A stretch of 64,000 nucleotides of DNA from Escherichia sp. E1V33 (GCF_004211955.1 NZ_RHJI01000009.1:62001-126000), one strand, 5' to 3'. Positions 20,261 to 32,147 are shown, counted from the first letter of the stretch. Notes: generated by a model from the sequence alone, not told the origin. Numbers and translations are program-made.

Positions 20261-20290
20261 ATTTGCCGGATGATCCATCATCCGGCAAAT
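20261..20290. terminator. Shared hairpin between ribA and acnA
   Basis: ATTTGCCGGATGAT and ATCATCCGGCAAAT form a perfect 14-bp dyad with a 2-base centre. It lies between convergent stops. T-rich sequence follows on the minus strand (ATATTAAAAC read the other way), so it probably terminates acnA and perhaps ribA. It has REP-like sequence. Confidence 0.75.
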
Positions 20291-20299
20291 AAAGCTAAA

Positions 20300-22975
20300 T
20301 TACTTCAACATATTACGAATGACATAATGCAAAATACCGTCGTTCTGGTAATAGGTTAATTCCGTTGCAGTGTCGATGCGACAACGGCATGGCACAACGT
20401 CCTGAGCACCATCAGCTCGCGTTAGTATCACAGGAACCGTAGCGCCAGGTTGAAGATTCTGCAGATCGGCAATATCAATCTTCTCTTCCCCCGTCAGCCC
20501 TAACGATTTACGCGTCACACCTTGCGGAAACTCCAGCGGCAAAATGCCCATGCCGATTAAATTCGAACGGTGAATACGTTCAAACGATTCGGCAATCACC
20601 ACGCGAATACCGAGCAAACGCGGGCCTTTTGCCGCCCAGTCTCGACTCGAACCTGACCCATATTCTTTCCCGGCAATGACCGCCAGCGGTGTTTTCTCCT
20701 GCTGATAGCGCATCGCCGCGTCATAAATAGAGATAACATCATTGCCTGGTAGATGGCGCGTCATCCCCCCTTCAACACCAGGCACCATTTCGTTACGAAT
20801 GCGAATATTGGCGAACGTGCCACGCATCATCACTTCATGGTTACCACGACGCGAACCGTAGGAGTTAAAGTCTTTACGCTCAACACCACGACCTTGTAGA
20901 TATCTACCCGCCGGGCTATCAGGCTTAATACTGCCCGCCGGAGAGATATGGTCAGTGGTAACCGAATCACCCAGCATTGCAAGAATTCGCGCGCCGTGAA
21001 TATCTTCCACTGGCGCAGGTGTTGCCTGCATTTCATCAAAGAAAGGTGATAAGCGAATGTAGGTTGAATCATCCTGCCATCCGTAGGTATCTGATCGTAC
21101 AACCTTAATCTCTTTCCACTCTGCAGTTCCTTCGAAAACTTCCGCGTACTCTTTACGGAACATTTCAGTAGAGACTTGCGCAACAGCGCGGGCAATCTCT
21201 TGAGCAGATGGCCAGATATCTTTCAGATATACCGGATCGCCTTTGCGATCATGGCCGATAGGGTCAGAAGCCAGGTTGATATTCATATTTCCCGCCAGCG
21301 CATAGGCAACTACCAGCGGCGGCGAGGCCAGCCAGTTGGTTTTAACCAGCGGATGAATACGGCCTTCAAAGTTACGATTGCCAGACAGTACCGCGCCAAC
21401 GGTTAAATCGCCTTTTTTGATCGCGGTTTCGATAGGATCCGGTAACGGACCAGAGTTACCAATACAGGTGGTACAGCCATAGCCCACAAGGTTAAAGCCA
21501 AGTTCATCAAGATACGGCGTCAGTTTGGCTTTTGCCAGATAGTCAGAAACCACCTTCGAGCCAGGTGCGAGAGATGCTTTGACCCACGGTTGTCGCTTGA
21601 GGCCCATAGTTACGGCTTTTTTCGCCAGCAAACCTGCGGCCATCAGCACGCTGGGGTTAGAGGTGTTGGTGCACGACGTTATCGCGGAAATAACCACTGC
21701 GCCATCCGGCAACTGATACTGATGCCCGTTCATTACATAATCGACTGGCTCGCGATCTTTATGCGTGGCGTTCACTTCCAGTTCGTTACTGGCGGCAAAA
21801 GCTTTGGGTACATCGGGCAGTGCAACGCGATCTTGTGGGCGTTTTGGCCCTGCCAGACTAGCTTCAACGTCATTCATATCCAGTTCTAACGTACTGGTAA
21901 AAATCGGCTCATCACCTGCGTTACGCCACATCCCCTGCGCTTTAGCATATTTCTCAACCAGTTCAACCTGGTCTTCACTACGCCCGCTTAACCGCATGTA
22001 ATCGAGAGTGACAGCATCGATTGGGAAGAAGCCGCAGGTCGCACCATATTCCGGCGACATGTTGGCAATGGTCGCACGATCAGCCAGTGGCAGTGAGTCC
22101 AGGCCATCACCGTAAAATTCGACGAATTTACCTACTACGCCATGTTTACGTAGCATCTGAGTAACGGTCAGCACCAGATCGGTGGCGGTAATGCCTTCAC
22201 GGAGTTTACCGGTGAGTTTAAAGCCCACCACATCAGGAATAAGCATGGAAACTGGCTGACCTAACATCGCTGCTTCCGCTTCGATCCCACCAACGCCCCA
22301 GCCCAGCACACCAAGGCCGTTGATCATTGTCGTGTGCGAGTCGGTACCGACGAGCGTATCCGGATAAGCAATCCACTCACCCTCCTGCAACTCACTCCAC
22401 ACAGCCTTACCGAGATATTCCAGGTTCACCTGGTGGCAAATCCCGGTGCCTGGCGGCACGACGCTAAAACGACTGAACGCCTGTTGTCCCCATTTCAGAA
22501 ACACATAACGCTCGTGGTTGCGCTCCATTTCCAGGCGTACGTTTTCTTCAAATGCCTCATCATCGCCAAAGCGATCGACGGTCACAGAGTGGTCAATCAC
22601 CAGATCGACCGGTGAGAGCGGATTCACCTTCGCAGTATCGCCGCCGAGGCGTTTAACCGCTTCGCGCATTGCCGCCAGATCAACAACAGCAGGCACGCCG
22701 GTAAAATCCTGCATTAGCACCCTTGCCGGGCGGTAGGCAATTTCACGGTCAGCATGGGCATTTTTCAGCCATCCCGCCAGCGCATGAATATCTTCTTCGG
22801 TGACCGAATTGCCGTCCTGCCAGCGCAGCAGGTTTTCGAGCAGAACTTTGAGTGATTTAGGCAGACGGGTGATATCACCCAGTGATTTGGCAGCAAGCGG
22901 CAGGCTGTAGTAGTGGTAAGTTTTGTCTTTGGCCTGCAACGTGTCCTTACTGGCTTCTCGTAGGGTTGACGACAT
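20300..22975 (-). CDS. acnA: Aconitate hydratase A AcnA
   Basis: An 891-residue monomeric [4Fe-4S] aconitase that interconverts citrate and isocitrate. Cluster cysteines are in [10 protein letters not shown] (near 435) and [10 protein letters not shown] (near 501 and 504); the [11 protein letters not shown] segment near 200 is typical. The C-terminal swivel domain carries [12 protein letters not shown]. AcnA is the stationary-phase and oxidative-stress aconitase in E. coli, stable apo-enzyme binding mRNAs. A GGAGGA ribosome-binding site lies close to the ATG. Upstream are a 163-base promoter region and the small genes ymiC, yciX and ymiA. Confidence 0.97.
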   Translation of the reverse strand: MSSTLREASKDTLQAKDKTYHYYSLPLAAKSLGDITRLPKSLKVLLENLLRWQDGNSVTEEDIHALAGWLKNAHADREIAYRPARVLMQDFTGVPAVVDLAAMREAVKRLGGDTAKVNPLSPVDLVIDHSVTVDRFGDDEAFEENVRLEMERNHERYVFLKWGQQAFSRFSVVPPGTGICHQVNLEYLGKAVWSELQEGEWIAYPDTLVGTDSHTTMINGLGVLGWGVGGIEAEAAMLGQPVSMLIPDVVGFKLTGKLREGITATDLVLTVTQMLRKHGVVGKFVEFYGDGLDSLPLADRATIANMSPEYGATCGFFPIDAVTLDYMRLSGRSEDQVELVEKYAKAQGMWRNAGDEPIFTSTLELDMNDVEASLAGPKRPQDRVALPDVPKAFAASNELEVNATHKDREPVDYVMNGHQYQLPDGAVVISAITSCTNTSNPSVLMAAGLLAKKAVTMGLKRQPWVKASLAPGSKVVSDYLAKAKLTPYLDELGFNLVGYGCTTCIGNSGPLPDPIETAIKKGDLTVGAVLSGNRNFEGRIHPLVKTNWLASPPLVVAYALAGNMNINLASDPIGHDRKGDPVYLKDIWPSAQEIARAVAQVSTEMFRKEYAEVFEGTAEWKEIKVVRSDTYGWQDDSTYIRLSPFFDEMQATPAPVEDIHGARILAMLGDSVTTDHISPAGSIKPDSPAGRYLQGRGVERKDFNSYGSRRGNHEVMMRGTFANIRIRNEMVPGVEGGMTRHLPGNDVISIYDAAMRYQQEKTPLAVIAGKEYGSGSSRDWAAKGPRLLGIRVVIAESFERIHRSNLIGMGILPLEFPQGVTRKSLGLTGEEKIDIADLQNLQPGATVPVILTRADGAQDVVPCRCRIDTATELTYYQNDGILHYVIRNMLK

Positions 22976-23105
22976 AGCTCCTCCTTAATGACAGGGTTGC
23001 GATGCCCTGATTCTCTTCAGGGTGAATATTAAAGATAACACAAACATCGCGTAACGATTTGATAACAACTCAAATTGATAAAAGAGGAGAAGCCTTGTGG
23101 CAAAG

Positions 23106-23131
23106 TAAAAGAAAACCCCGCCGCAGCGGGG
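23106..23131 (-). terminator. ymiC terminator
   Basis: Read on the minus strand, CCCCGC pairs with GCGGGG around a 4-base loop and is followed by TTTTCTTTTA. It begins 7 bases after the ymiC stop. Confidence 0.85.
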
Positions 23132-23138
23132 TCAGGGA

Positions 23139-23234
23139 TTAGTGAGTAACAATCCAGAGGAGTTCGGCCCAGAATAGCATCGACAGAAAAAATGCGCCCA
23201 TCCAGGACCAGTATTTCATATTTGTAGTGATCAT
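23139..23234 (-). CDS. ymiC: Small membrane protein YmiC
   Basis: A 31-residue protein found by reading the sequence: MITTNMKYW, then a single hydrophobic helix (MGAFFLSMLFWAELLW), ending IVTH. It matches E. coli YmiC. A single-pass inner-membrane location is inferred; function unknown. A terminator follows directly. It lies between acnA and yciX on the same strand, as in K-12. Confidence 0.75.
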   Translation of the reverse strand: MITTNMKYWSWMGAFFLSMLFWAELLWIVTH

Positions 23235-23349
23235 AGGCTACACCCTTAACTGTTATTACTTTATGTTGAGATAACTCAACCTGTTATTGCTGTGGTGTAT
23301 TAAAAGCCGTTTAATTCATTAATATATTGGTTAACAAGAATGATGATAA

Positions 23350-23520
23350 TTATTGTTTCTGCTGATCATCTTCAGCAAACATCTCTATAAAGGCTTGCTG
23401 TTGCGGTGTTAGTTTCCAGCTATGGGGTAAAACGACGGAACAGTCCCGTTTCGTTTCCGTTTCATTGTCATTGTACTGACATAATGGTGACGGCTCCTGA
23501 TGTTGCTCCTGAACAACCAT
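23350..23520 (-). CDS. yciX: Small protein YciX
   Basis: A 56-residue soluble protein starting MVVQEQHQEPSP and ending in an acidic Gln-rich tail (FIEMFAEDDQQKQ). It matches E. coli YciX. Function unknown. Its ATG at 23520 comes two bases after the ymiA stop, and ymiA's last codons supply a GTGGGGGTAAC leader, so translation is probably coupled to ymiA. The frame extends upstream to 23565 without a better start. Confidence 0.75.
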   Translation of the reverse strand: MVVQEQHQEPSPLCQYNDNETETKRDCSVVLPHSWKLTPQQQAFIEMFAEDDQQKQ

Positions 23521-23522
23521 AG

Positions 23523-23663
23523 TTACCCCCACACTTTCCAAATCAGCAGTGCGACAACCACCCAAAAGAGCGCTGAACCAAGAAATACCGCAAGCCAGGC
23601 TTTGCGTTTTAATTCAGGGTCCCGGCGGGGGGCCTGATTTCCAGAAGGCATTGCTAACCTCAT
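23523..23663 (-). CDS. ymiA: Small membrane protein YmiA
   Basis: A 46-residue protein read directly from the minus strand: MRLAMPSGNQAPRRDPELKR, then one hydrophobic helix (AWLAVFLGSALFWVVVALLIW), ending KVWG. It matches E. coli YmiA. The positively charged N-terminus predicts an N-in single-pass membrane protein. It sits two bases ahead of yciX, forming a ymiA-yciX unit. Function unknown. Confidence 0.78.
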   Translation of the reverse strand: MRLAMPSGNQAPRRDPELKRKAWLAVFLGSALFWVVVALLIWKVWG

Positions 23664-23982
23664 ATAATCGCCATCACTTATCAGCACGACGCTAAACGAT
23701 TGGTATAATTAATCAAATGATAGGACAAATCCTAATGAAACTTTAGTCAAAAATCCAGCGAATTTACGAATCGTTTCCAGTGAATAATTCAATCTTTTGA
23801 CCTGAAATAGATATTTGAAGAGTGGAGTTTGCAACGCGGATAAATAGACACTACTTTAAGCCCGATTTACCGTAAAAAATTTGTGGATATTTATATTATG
23901 AGCGACTAACAAATAAAAATAAATAGAGGATATATTCCGGCACCTTTGTCACATAAAAAGATGCCGGAAATAACGTGGGTAA
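23664..23982 (-). other. cysB-ymiA intergenic region
   Basis: 319 A+T-rich bases without a gene. The right end carries the cysB terminator hairpin; the left half presumably holds the ymiA-yciX promoter, which I could not place. No ORF or repeat of note. Confidence 0.6.
23935..23969 (-). terminator. cysB terminator
   Basis: TTCCGGCA and TGCCGGAA pair, and the stem extends after one mismatch through CTTT/AAAG. It begins 13 bases beyond the cysB stop on the minus strand. Confidence 0.7.
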
Positions 23983-24981
<999 letters not shown>

Positions 24982-25112
24982 TCAGAACATCGTTTTTTCG
25001 TCACACCTGGCGGGTGACTAATACGATTTAATAATAAAAAAAGTGATAACTATAACCACTATATCATTTATAGCTTTAGTGTATAGGTATGTAGAAAAAA
25101 TAATATGCAATG

Positions 25113-25138
25113 AAAAAGGGCCGCTTTTGCGACCCTTT
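25113..25138 (-). terminator. topA terminator
   Basis: AAAGGG and CCCTTT enclose a second CGC/GCG stem around TTTT. On the minus strand it is followed by TTCATTGCATATTATTTTTT. It lies about 28 bases after the topA stop. Confidence 0.75.
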
Positions 25139-25166
25139 GTTTATAAAAACCTGACAGACTTAAAGG

Positions 25167-27764
25167 TTATTTTTTTCCTTCAACCCATTTGCCATCAACA
25201 TAAAATGCTGACCAGCCAGTTGCCTTTCCGTCTTTTTCCGAAGAGACATATTGCTGTTTGGTTTTACGGCTAAAGCGAACCATTGTCTTATTACCATCTG
25301 GATCCTGCTGTGGCGCATCCGCCAGATAACGCAGTTTTTCCGGCAGACGGTCGCGGAAGCGATAAAGCTCTTCCACCAGCGGTGCACGCGTTTCACGAGA
25401 TTTCGGGAAGGTGTTGGCAGCCAGGAACACGCCAGCAGCGCCGTCACGCAGCACGAAATAAGCATCTGATTTTTCGCACGCTAATTCTGGCAGCGGAACC
25501 GGATCTTCTTTCGGTGGCGCCACTTCGCCGTTACGTAAAATCTTACGCGTGTTTTTACACTCTTCGTTGGTGCAGGCCATGTATTTACCGAAACGCCCCA
25601 TTTTCAGGTGCATTTCAGAGCCACATTTTTCACACTCAACGATCGGGCCGTCATAACCTTTAATGCGGAATTCGCCCTCTTCGATCTCGTAACCGTCGCA
25701 GGTTGGGTTATTACCACAGACATGCAACTTACGTTTCGGATCGATGAGATAGCTGTCCATCGCCGTGCCGCATTTCGGGCAACGACGTTTTGCGCGCAGC
25801 GCGTTGGTTTCAGCGTCTTCGCCTTCCAGCACGTTCAGCACTTCGTTTTCCGGCACCAGGTTAATGGTGGTTTTGCAACGCTCTTTCGGCGGCAGCGCAT
25901 AGCCAGAACAGCCAAGGAATACCCCGGTGCTCGCTGTGCGAATACCCATTTTGCGACCACAGGTCGGGCAGTCGATGCTGGTCAGAACCATCTGGTTCGG
26001 ACGCATACCCCCCTCTTCCGGATCTTTTTCAGCTTTATCTAACTGCTGAGTGAAATCCGAGAAGAAGTGATCCAGTACAGCTTTCCATTCCGCTTCGTGA
26101 TTTGCCACCTGGTCGAGGCTGTTTTCCATCTGCGCGGTGAAGTCGTAGTTCATTAACTCGCGGAAATTCTCTTCCAGGCGATCGGTGACGATTTCGCCCA
26201 TTTTTTCCGCATAGAAACGACGATTTTCTACTCGCACATAGCCACGATCCTGAATGGTCGAAATGATCGACGCATAGGTAGACGGACGACCGATACCACG
26301 TTTTTCCAGTTCTTTAACCAGCGATGCTTCACTGAAACGGGCTGGCGGCTTGGTAAAGTGCTGGGCTGGTGTCAGTTCAACGAGCGTCAGAGCATCGCCT
26401 TTATCGACTGCCGGTAAAATACGATCTTCATCGCCTTTACGCAGCGCAGGCATCACTTTCGTCCAGCCATCAAAGCGCAGAATACGTCCGCGTGCTTTCA
26501 GGCGGAAATCACCTGCACCAACGGTCAGCGTGGTGGAATCATATTTCGCTGGGGTCATCTGACAGGCAACGAACTGACGCCAGATTAACTGGTAAAGTTT
26601 CTGTGCGTCCGCTTCCATATCCTTCAGCGATTCCGCCATCACATTGACGTCAGAAGGACGAATCGCTTCGTGCGCTTCCTGTGAGTTTTCTTTGCTGGCG
26701 TACTGATTCGGACTTTCTGGCAGATATTTATTACCAAAATTATCGCTGATATAACCGCGAACCATATTTACCGCGTCCTGACTCAGATTAGTGGAGTCGG
26801 TACGCATGTAAGTGATATAGCCTGCTTCATACAGACGCTGCGCCATCATCATGGTTTTTTTCACGCCAAAACCAAGACGGGTGCTGGCAGCCTGTTGCAG
26901 CGTGGAGGTAATAAAAGGAGCGCCAGGTTTACTGGTGGTCGGTTTGTCTTCACGTTCCAGCACGCTATAGCGCGCTTTTTCCAGCAGACTTACCGCGGCC
27001 TGAGTTTGTTCTTTATTTACCGGACGGAACGGTTTGTCATTCTGATGGGTTACCTGCAAAGCCAATGCTTCGCCGGATGGCGTGGTCGTGCTGGCATCCA
27101 CTTCCCAGAACTCTTCCGGTACGAACGCTTTAATTTCACGCTCACGTTCGACCACCAGACGGACCGCCACCGACTGAACACGACCGGCAGACAGACCACG
27201 CGCAATTTTTTTCCACAGCAGCGGAGAAACCATATACCCCACCACGCGGTCCATAAAGCGACGCGCCTGCTGGGCATTAACACGATCGATGTTCAGCTCA
27301 CCAGGCTTGTTAAATGCCTGACGAATCGCGTTTTTAGTAATTTCGTTAAATACCACTCGGCTATAGCGCGCATCATCACCACCAATCACTTCCCGCAGGT
27401 GCCATGCAATGGCTTCCCCTTCGCGGTCAAGGTCGGTTGCGAGATAAATGTGGTCGGCTTTTTCAGCCAGTTGTTTCAGTTCAGAGACGACCTTCTCTTT
27501 ACCTGGCAACACTTCATAGTGCGCCTCCCAATTGTGCCACGGGTCAACCCCCATACGGTTGACGAGAGCGCCACGTTCATCCTTTTTAGGCTTTTTAGCC
27601 GTCTTGGTGGAGGTAGAGTCGGCACTCTTTTTGGCAGCTGAGCCACTGGTCGGCAAATCGCGGATGTGACCGACGCTGGATTTCACCACGTAGTCACTAC
27701 CCAGATACTTGTTGATCGTTTTGGCTTTTGCCGGGGACTCAACGATGACAAGAGCTTTACCCAT
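25167..27764 (-). CDS. topA: DNA topoisomerase I TopA
   Basis: An 865-residue type IA topoisomerase that relaxes negative supercoils. The toprim domain (about 1-155) has the acidic [12 protein letters not shown] motif, and the active-site Tyr319 is in [11 protein letters not shown]. Three tetracysteine zinc-ribbon units lie at about 595-740 ([27 protein letters not shown]), followed by two ribbon-like C-terminal domains. The start at 27764 ([10 protein letters not shown]) is supported by family length and by CTAATTTGATTC-poor upstream context; the frame is open 14 codons further. In E. coli expression responds to supercoiling and Fis. Confidence 0.98.
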   Translation of the reverse strand: MGKALVIVESPAKAKTINKYLGSDYVVKSSVGHIRDLPTSGSAAKKSADSTSTKTAKKPKKDERGALVNRMGVDPWHNWEAHYEVLPGKEKVVSELKQLAEKADHIYLATDLDREGEAIAWHLREVIGGDDARYSRVVFNEITKNAIRQAFNKPGELNIDRVNAQQARRFMDRVVGYMVSPLLWKKIARGLSAGRVQSVAVRLVVEREREIKAFVPEEFWEVDASTTTPSGEALALQVTHQNDKPFRPVNKEQTQAAVSLLEKARYSVLEREDKPTTSKPGAPFITSTLQQAASTRLGFGVKKTMMMAQRLYEAGYITYMRTDSTNLSQDAVNMVRGYISDNFGNKYLPESPNQYASKENSQEAHEAIRPSDVNVMAESLKDMEADAQKLYQLIWRQFVACQMTPAKYDSTTLTVGAGDFRLKARGRILRFDGWTKVMPALRKGDEDRILPAVDKGDALTLVELTPAQHFTKPPARFSEASLVKELEKRGIGRPSTYASIISTIQDRGYVRVENRRFYAEKMGEIVTDRLEENFRELMNYDFTAQMENSLDQVANHEAEWKAVLDHFFSDFTQQLDKAEKDPEEGGMRPNQMVLTSIDCPTCGRKMGIRTASTGVFLGCSGYALPPKERCKTTINLVPENEVLNVLEGEDAETNALRAKRRCPKCGTAMDSYLIDPKRKLHVCGNNPTCDGYEIEEGEFRIKGYDGPIVECEKCGSEMHLKMGRFGKYMACTNEECKNTRKILRNGEVAPPKEDPVPLPELACEKSDAYFVLRDGAAGVFLAANTFPKSRETRAPLVEELYRFRDRLPEKLRYLADAPQQDPDGNKTMVRFSRKTKQQYVSSEKDGKATGWSAFYVDGKWVEGKK

Positions 27765-28143
27765 ATTCACCTTACCTAATTTGATTCTTCCAGGAATGCG
27801 TCGCACATTGATAAACCTTCCACTGGCAACGAGTTACCGATATGGACTCGCTCTCTGCGGATATCAACCCCTTGTCGTGACTCTGTTCACGAAAATTCAG
27901 GTGACTGAGTTAACAGGTCTTGGCCTACAGGCGCTATAGCACGACGTAATTTTGGTCGAATGTCAAGCAAATCTATTGCCAGATTGACGAAAGCGTCACA
28001 CTGTACCTGATAAAATCCGTTACGCAACTTTATTAGCATGCAAAATCCAAAGTTGCCAGTAAGGCGCTCTTGCCGTCAGCGTGGTATATTTGTCTGCAAG
28101 CCATGCCTGGCGTAGACTAATGTCCTTGTTTAAGGAGTAAATA
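27765..28143. other. topA-yciN divergent intergenic region
   Basis: 379 bases between divergent starts. It must hold the topA promoters, which in E. coli are several and supercoiling-sensitive, and the yciN promoter. I did not place individual boxes with confidence. AAGGAGT precedes yciN. No ORF of note. Confidence 0.6.
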
Positions 28144-28395
28144 ATGAACAAAGAGACACAACCCATCGACCGCGAAACGCTGTTGAAAGAGGCTAACAAA
28201 ATCATTCGTGAGCATGAGGATACGCTCGCAGGAATTGAAGCCACCGGCGTCACGCAGCGTAATGGCGTGCTGGTGTTTAGCGGCGATTATTTTTTAGATG
28301 AACAAGGATTGCCGACAGCGAAAAGCACCGCGGTGTTTAATATGTTCAAACACCTGGCCCATGTGCTCTCGGAAAAATACCATCTGGTCGATTAA
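28144..28395 (+). CDS. yciN: DUF2498 family protein YciN
   Basis: An 83-residue soluble protein matching E. coli YciN. Family function is unknown. A clear TAAGGAGTAAATA ribosome-binding site precedes the ATG. It stands alone, divergent from topA and convergent with sohB, with a shared hairpin terminator after its stop. Confidence 0.9.
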   Translation: MNKETQPIDRETLLKEANKIIREHEDTLAGIEATGVTQRNGVLVFSGDYFLDEQGLPTAKSTAVFNMFKHLAHVLSEKYHLVD

Positions 28396-28399
28396 AGCA

Positions 28400-28425
28400 A
28401 AACGCGAGGTTTTACCCTCGCGTTT
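28400..28425. terminator. Bidirectional terminator between yciN and sohB
   Basis: AAACGCGAGG and CCTCGCGTTT form a perfect 10-bp stem around TTTTAC, followed by ATCTTTTA on the plus strand and by TTGCTTTAAT on the minus strand. It separates the convergent yciN and sohB stops. Confidence 0.85.
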
Positions 28426-28430
28426 ATCTT

Positions 28431-29480
28431 TTACAGCAACGGCTTTTGCCCGCGTTGCCACCAGCGTAGCAACAATCGGTCGGCGCTCTCTGCCGCGCTA
28501 CCAGTGAATCGATCGATCAACCGTTTACGTTGCATATAACGCACATTGACCACTTCACGGCCTTCCATCAGGCTAAGGATCACTTCATCACTGGTGTTGA
28601 TTTCGTCAACCAGGCCTTTCTCCACCGCCTGTTGTCCGTACCAGTGTTCCCCGGTTGCCACCTGTTCAATGTCCAGAGATGGACGCATACGCTTCACAAA
28701 ATCTTTAAATAACTGATGCGTTTCGTTCAGTTCTTCGCGGAATTTCTCGCGCCCTTCTTCTGTATTTTCACCCAGCAATGTCAGCGTGCGCTTATATTGC
28801 CCGGCAGTGTGCAGTTCGATATCAATGTCTTTGCTTTTCAGGAAGCGGTTAAAGTTAGGCATTTGCGCAACAACACCAATGGAGCCAACAATGGCAAACG
28901 GCGCTGAAACAATTTTATCCGCCACACAGGCCATCATGTAACCGCCGCTGGCAGCCACTTTGTCTACCGTAACGGTTAAAGGAATATTTTTATCGCGCAG
29001 GCGCTGCAACTGTGAAGCCGCCAGACCGTAACCATGTACCATGCCGCCGGGACTTTCCAGACGCAGAACTACCTGATCCTGCGGTTTAAATGCCGCGAGT
29101 ACCGCAGTGACCTCTTCACGTAGCGCGTTCACTTCATGGGCATCCATACTGCCTTTGAAATCCAGCACCCAGACACGTGGCTTGCTTTCGGTAGCCACCT
29201 CGCCCAGCTTAGCTTTTGCTTTCGCTGCCTTCGCTTCTTGCTTGTGCTTTTTCTTCTGCGCTTTGTGCCACTGTTTTTGCTGATGCGGATCCATCAGCGC
29301 CGCAGCCAGTTCTTCTTTCATCTCCTTATACTGTTCGCTGAGATTGTTGACGCGTAACTCGCCACGCTGGCGTTTATTACGTTGAGCAACATTGACAATA
29401 ATGGCGGCAATAGCCGCAATCGCCACCACAACAGTGACGATTTTCGCCAAAAACAAACCATATTCAGACAACAATTCCAC
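28431..29480 (-). CDS. sohB: S49-family peptidase SohB
   Basis: A 349-residue inner-membrane serine protease related to SppA. An N-terminal membrane helix (about 8-30) and a charged, Lys-rich linker (about 60-95) precede the peptidase domain. The catalytic Ser lies in VAASGGYMMA and the general-base Lys further on, near 230. High-copy sohB suppresses degP loss in E. coli, so a periplasmic quality-control role is likely. The start is GTG at 29480 (MELLSEY), as in E. coli; the open frame runs 35 codons upstream without support. Confidence 0.93.
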   Translation of the reverse strand: MELLSEYGLFLAKIVTVVVAIAAIAAIIVNVAQRNKRQRGELRVNNLSEQYKEMKEELAAALMDPHQQKQWHKAQKKKHKQEAKAAKAKAKLGEVATESKPRVWVLDFKGSMDAHEVNALREEVTAVLAAFKPQDQVVLRLESPGGMVHGYGLAASQLQRLRDKNIPLTVTVDKVAASGGYMMACVADKIVSAPFAIVGSIGVVAQMPNFNRFLKSKDIDIELHTAGQYKRTLTLLGENTEEGREKFREELNETHQLFKDFVKRMRPSLDIEQVATGEHWYGQQAVEKGLVDEINTSDEVILSLMEGREVVNVRYMQRKRLIDRFTGSAAESADRLLLRWWQRGQKPLL

Positions 29481-29698
29481 GAGTCCCACCTTGGTTAAAC
29501 AACGCTTTGGCTCACAGTTTACAACAGGCATGTTAAACCGTCTCGCAGAGATGTTATTGCGGCGAAAGTATGACAAAGTATTCATTTTGCGGCGTTATCG
29601 CCCCAGGCTGATTGAAATGACCTTCTGTTTCAGGCATAAAACCCCAAAGTCATAAAGTACACTGGCAGCGCGACTGTTGATGTCGTCGGGGAGTAGCC

Positions 29699-30457
29699 AT
29701 GCATTACCAACCAAAACAAGATTTACTTAATGATCGTATTATCCTGGTGACAGGCGCCAGCGACGGCATTGGCCGTGAAGCCGCTTTAACTTATGCGCGC
29801 TATGGCGCGACGGTCATTCTGCTGGGCCGGAACGAAGAAAAATTACGTCAGGTGGCCCAGAGCGCGTTCGAAGAGACAGGACGCCAGCCGCAGTGGTTTA
29901 TTCTTGATTTACTGACCTGTACGTCCGAAGACTGCCAACAACTGGCACAGCGCATTGCTGTTAATTATCCACGTCTGGACGGCGTGCTGCATAATGCCGG
30001 ATTGCTTGGCGACGTTTGCCCAATGCGCGAGCAAAACCCGCAGGTCTGGCAGGACGTTATGCAGGTCAACGTTAATGCCACCTTTATGCTCACCCAGGCA
30101 CTGCTTCCTTTATTACTCAAATCGGACGCTGGTTCACTGGTCTTTACTTCATCAAGCGTTGGACGTCAGGGACGTGCCAACTGGGGGGCATATGCAGTGT
30201 CGAAATTTGCCACCGAAGGGATGATGCAGGTACTGGCCGATGAATATCAGCAGCGTCTGCGCGTCAACTGCATTAACCCAGGTGGTACGCGCACCGCAAT
30301 GCGTGCCAGTGCCTTCCCGACCGAAGATCCACTGAAACTCAAAACACCCGCTGATATCATGCCGCTCTACCTTTGGCTGATGGGCGATGACAGCCGCCGT
30401 AAAACCGGCATGACCTTTGACGCCCAACCGGGCCGTAAACCAGGAATTTCCCAATGA
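29699..30457 (+). CDS. yciK: Short-chain dehydrogenase YciK
   Basis: A 252-residue SDR protein. The Rossmann TGASDGIG motif is near residue 19, the NAG-type motif LHNAG near 95, and the catalytic YxxxK (YAVSK) near 163. Its substrate is unknown. It overlaps btuR by 4 bases (ATGA), so the two are co-translated; whether it has a role in corrinoid metabolism is unproven. Confidence 0.92.
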   Translation: MHYQPKQDLLNDRIILVTGASDGIGREAALTYARYGATVILLGRNEEKLRQVAQSAFEETGRQPQWFILDLLTCTSEDCQQLAQRIAVNYPRLDGVLHNAGLLGDVCPMREQNPQVWQDVMQVNVNATFMLTQALLPLLLKSDAGSLVFTSSSVGRQGRANWGAYAVSKFATEGMMQVLADEYQQRLRVNCINPGGTRTAMRASAFPTEDPLKLKTPADIMPLYLWLMGDDSRRKTGMTFDAQPGRKPGISQ

Positions 30458-31044
30458 ATGATGAACGCTACCAACAGCGTCAACAGCGAGTGAAAGAGAA
30501 AGTAGATGCCCGTGTGGCCCAGGCCCAGGATGAACGCGGCATTATCATCGTATTTACTGGCAATGGAAAAGGCAAAACCACCGCGGCATTTGGTACAGCA
30601 ACTCGCGCGGTTGGCCATGGCAAAAAAGTGGGCGTCGTGCAGTTTATTAAAGGGACCTGGCCTAACGGCGAGCGCAATTTGCTGGAGCCACATGGCGTCG
30701 AGTTTCAGGTGATGGCAACAGGCTTTACCTGGGATACGCAAAATCGCGAGTCTGATACCGCCGCCTGTCGTGAAGTCTGGCAACATGCCAAACGGATGCT
30801 GGCAGATCCTTCACTGGATATGGTTTTGCTTGATGAGCTGACTTATATGGTGGCGTATGACTATTTGCCACTGGAAGAAGTGATTCAGGCGTTAAATGAA
30901 CGTCCACATCAGCAAACCGTCATTATTACGGGTCGAGGCTGTCATCGGGATATACTCGAACTGGCGGATACGGTAAGTGAGTTACGCCCCGTGAAACATG
31001 CGTTTGATGCTGGCGTAAAAGCGCAGATAGGGATTGATTACTAA
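30454..31044 (+). CDS. btuR: Cob(I)alamin adenosyltransferase BtuR (CobA)
   Basis: A 196-residue cytoplasmic enzyme that transfers the adenosyl group of ATP to cobalamin and other corrinoids, forming adenosylcobalamin. The P-loop GNGKGKTT lies near residue 36 and the Asp-containing LDELTYM motif near 128. It serves salvage of vitamin B12, required for ethanolamine use among others. Overlaps yciK by 4 bases; a hairpin terminator shared with rluB follows. Confidence 0.96.
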   Translation: MNDERYQQRQQRVKEKVDARVAQAQDERGIIIVFTGNGKGKTTAAFGTATRAVGHGKKVGVVQFIKGTWPNGERNLLEPHGVEFQVMATGFTWDTQNRESDTAACREVWQHAKRMLADPSLDMVLLDELTYMVAYDYLPLEEVIQALNERPHQQTVIITGRGCHRDILELADTVSELRPVKHAFDAGVKAQIGIDY

Positions 31045-31053
31045 TCTGTAAAA

Positions 31054-31076
31054 ATGCCGGATATGACGTCCGGCAT
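31054..31076. terminator. Hairpin between btuR and rluB
   Basis: ATGCCGGA and TCCGGCAT pair around a 7-base loop, between convergent stops. The minus strand continues TTTTACAG, so it may terminate rluB as well as btuR. T content on the plus strand is modest. Confidence 0.7.
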
Positions 31077-31083
31077 ACTTTGA

Positions 31084-31956
31084 TTAACCGTTATTACGCC
31101 CACCAGAACGACGTCCGCCGCTCACTTGACTGTGACGTTTCACCGCACGACGAATCTGATTCGCCTTCATGCGACGACGGTCTTTTTCTACAGCAACTTT
31201 AGAACTGGTTTCTGGCGGTAATTCCACCAGCTCACGCAGATAGTTAGTCTGGGCAAGATCCAGCTCCGTCCAGCCGCCTCGTGGCAGACCTTTCGGCAGT
31301 GGGATATCACCGTAACGAACACGGATTAGGCGGCTTACCTGCACACCAACCGCTTCCCACAAACGACGAACTTCACGGTTACGGCCTTCGGTCAGAGTAA
31401 CGTTGTACCACTGGTTGATCCCTTCGCCGCCGCTGAACTTGATGGTTTTAAAGGCTGCCGGACCGTCTTCCAGCTGCACACCACGGCTTAAATCACGCAG
31501 TTTCGCGTCGTCAACCTGACCAAATACGCGCACGGCATATTCACGTTCAACTTCGCGGCTTGGATGCATTAAACGGTTTGCCAGTTCACCGTCGGTGGTG
31601 AACAGCAACAGACCACAGGTGTTAACGTCCAGACGACCTACGGCAATCCAGCGTGCTCCACGCAGCTTTGGCAGACGGTCAAACACCGTTGGACGCCCTT
31701 CCGGATCGTTACGGGTACACAACTCACCTTCCGGTTTGTAATAGGCCAGAACGCGACAGATTTGTTCAGCGGACTCACGTACCGAAATCAGGTGACCATC
31801 GATACGGATTTTCAGCCCAGGGGTAACTTCAACGCGATCGCCGAGTTTAGCAATTTTGCCATCGACACTCACACGACCGGCTTCAATAATAGATTCGATT
31901 TCACGGCGAGAACCGTGGCCGGCACGCGCCAGCACTTTCTGTAACTTTTCGCTCAT
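31084..31956 (-). CDS. rluB: 23S rRNA pseudouridine(2605) synthase RluB
   Basis: A 290-residue enzyme of the RsuA family modifying U2605 in 23S rRNA. The N-terminal S4 RNA-binding domain (about 3-60) precedes the catalytic domain with the essential Asp in [12 protein letters not shown] (near 110). The C-terminal tail is strongly basic ([14 protein letters not shown] and SGGRRSGGR). The start at 31956 (MSEKLQ) follows GGAAGC; the frame is open 27 codons further upstream without support. In K-12 the yciQ gene lies just upstream; here only a remnant remains. Confidence 0.96.
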   Translation of the reverse strand: MSEKLQKVLARAGHGSRREIESIIEAGRVSVDGKIAKLGDRVEVTPGLKIRIDGHLISVRESAEQICRVLAYYKPEGELCTRNDPEGRPTVFDRLPKLRGARWIAVGRLDVNTCGLLLFTTDGELANRLMHPSREVEREYAVRVFGQVDDAKLRDLSRGVQLEDGPAAFKTIKFSGGEGINQWYNVTLTEGRNREVRRLWEAVGVQVSRLIRVRYGDIPLPKGLPRGGWTELDLAQTNYLRELVELPPETSSKVAVEKDRRRMKANQIRRAVKRHSQVSGGRRSGGRNNG

Positions 31957-32147
31957 TGAGCTTCCTTTTGGTGTCGCCTTCCCAGGCGTCTGGTATGCTT
32001 TTGTGCAGCAGTGGGCCAGAATTATCACCAGACCCACTGATATTAAAGTCTGTTTGAACTCTTCAGGCCGTAGCTGGCCTGCCTTTGAGGCGGAACATCA
32101 TACACGATCTTTATGGTTAAAGCTTGTTTCGATTAACATCGGCTTTA

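Noticed and set aside
26895-27641. 248-codon ORF opposite topA
   Set aside because: Antisense to the conserved TopA toprim and central domains; no similarity seen.
29480-29585. Upstream ATG extension of sohB
   Set aside because: The GTG at 29480 gives the known family N-terminus with a membrane helix; the longer form would add 35 unconserved residues.
31957-32037. Upstream start of rluB
   Set aside because: The extra 27 residues are not part of the S4 domain, and the ATG at 31956 has the conserved MSEKLQ start.
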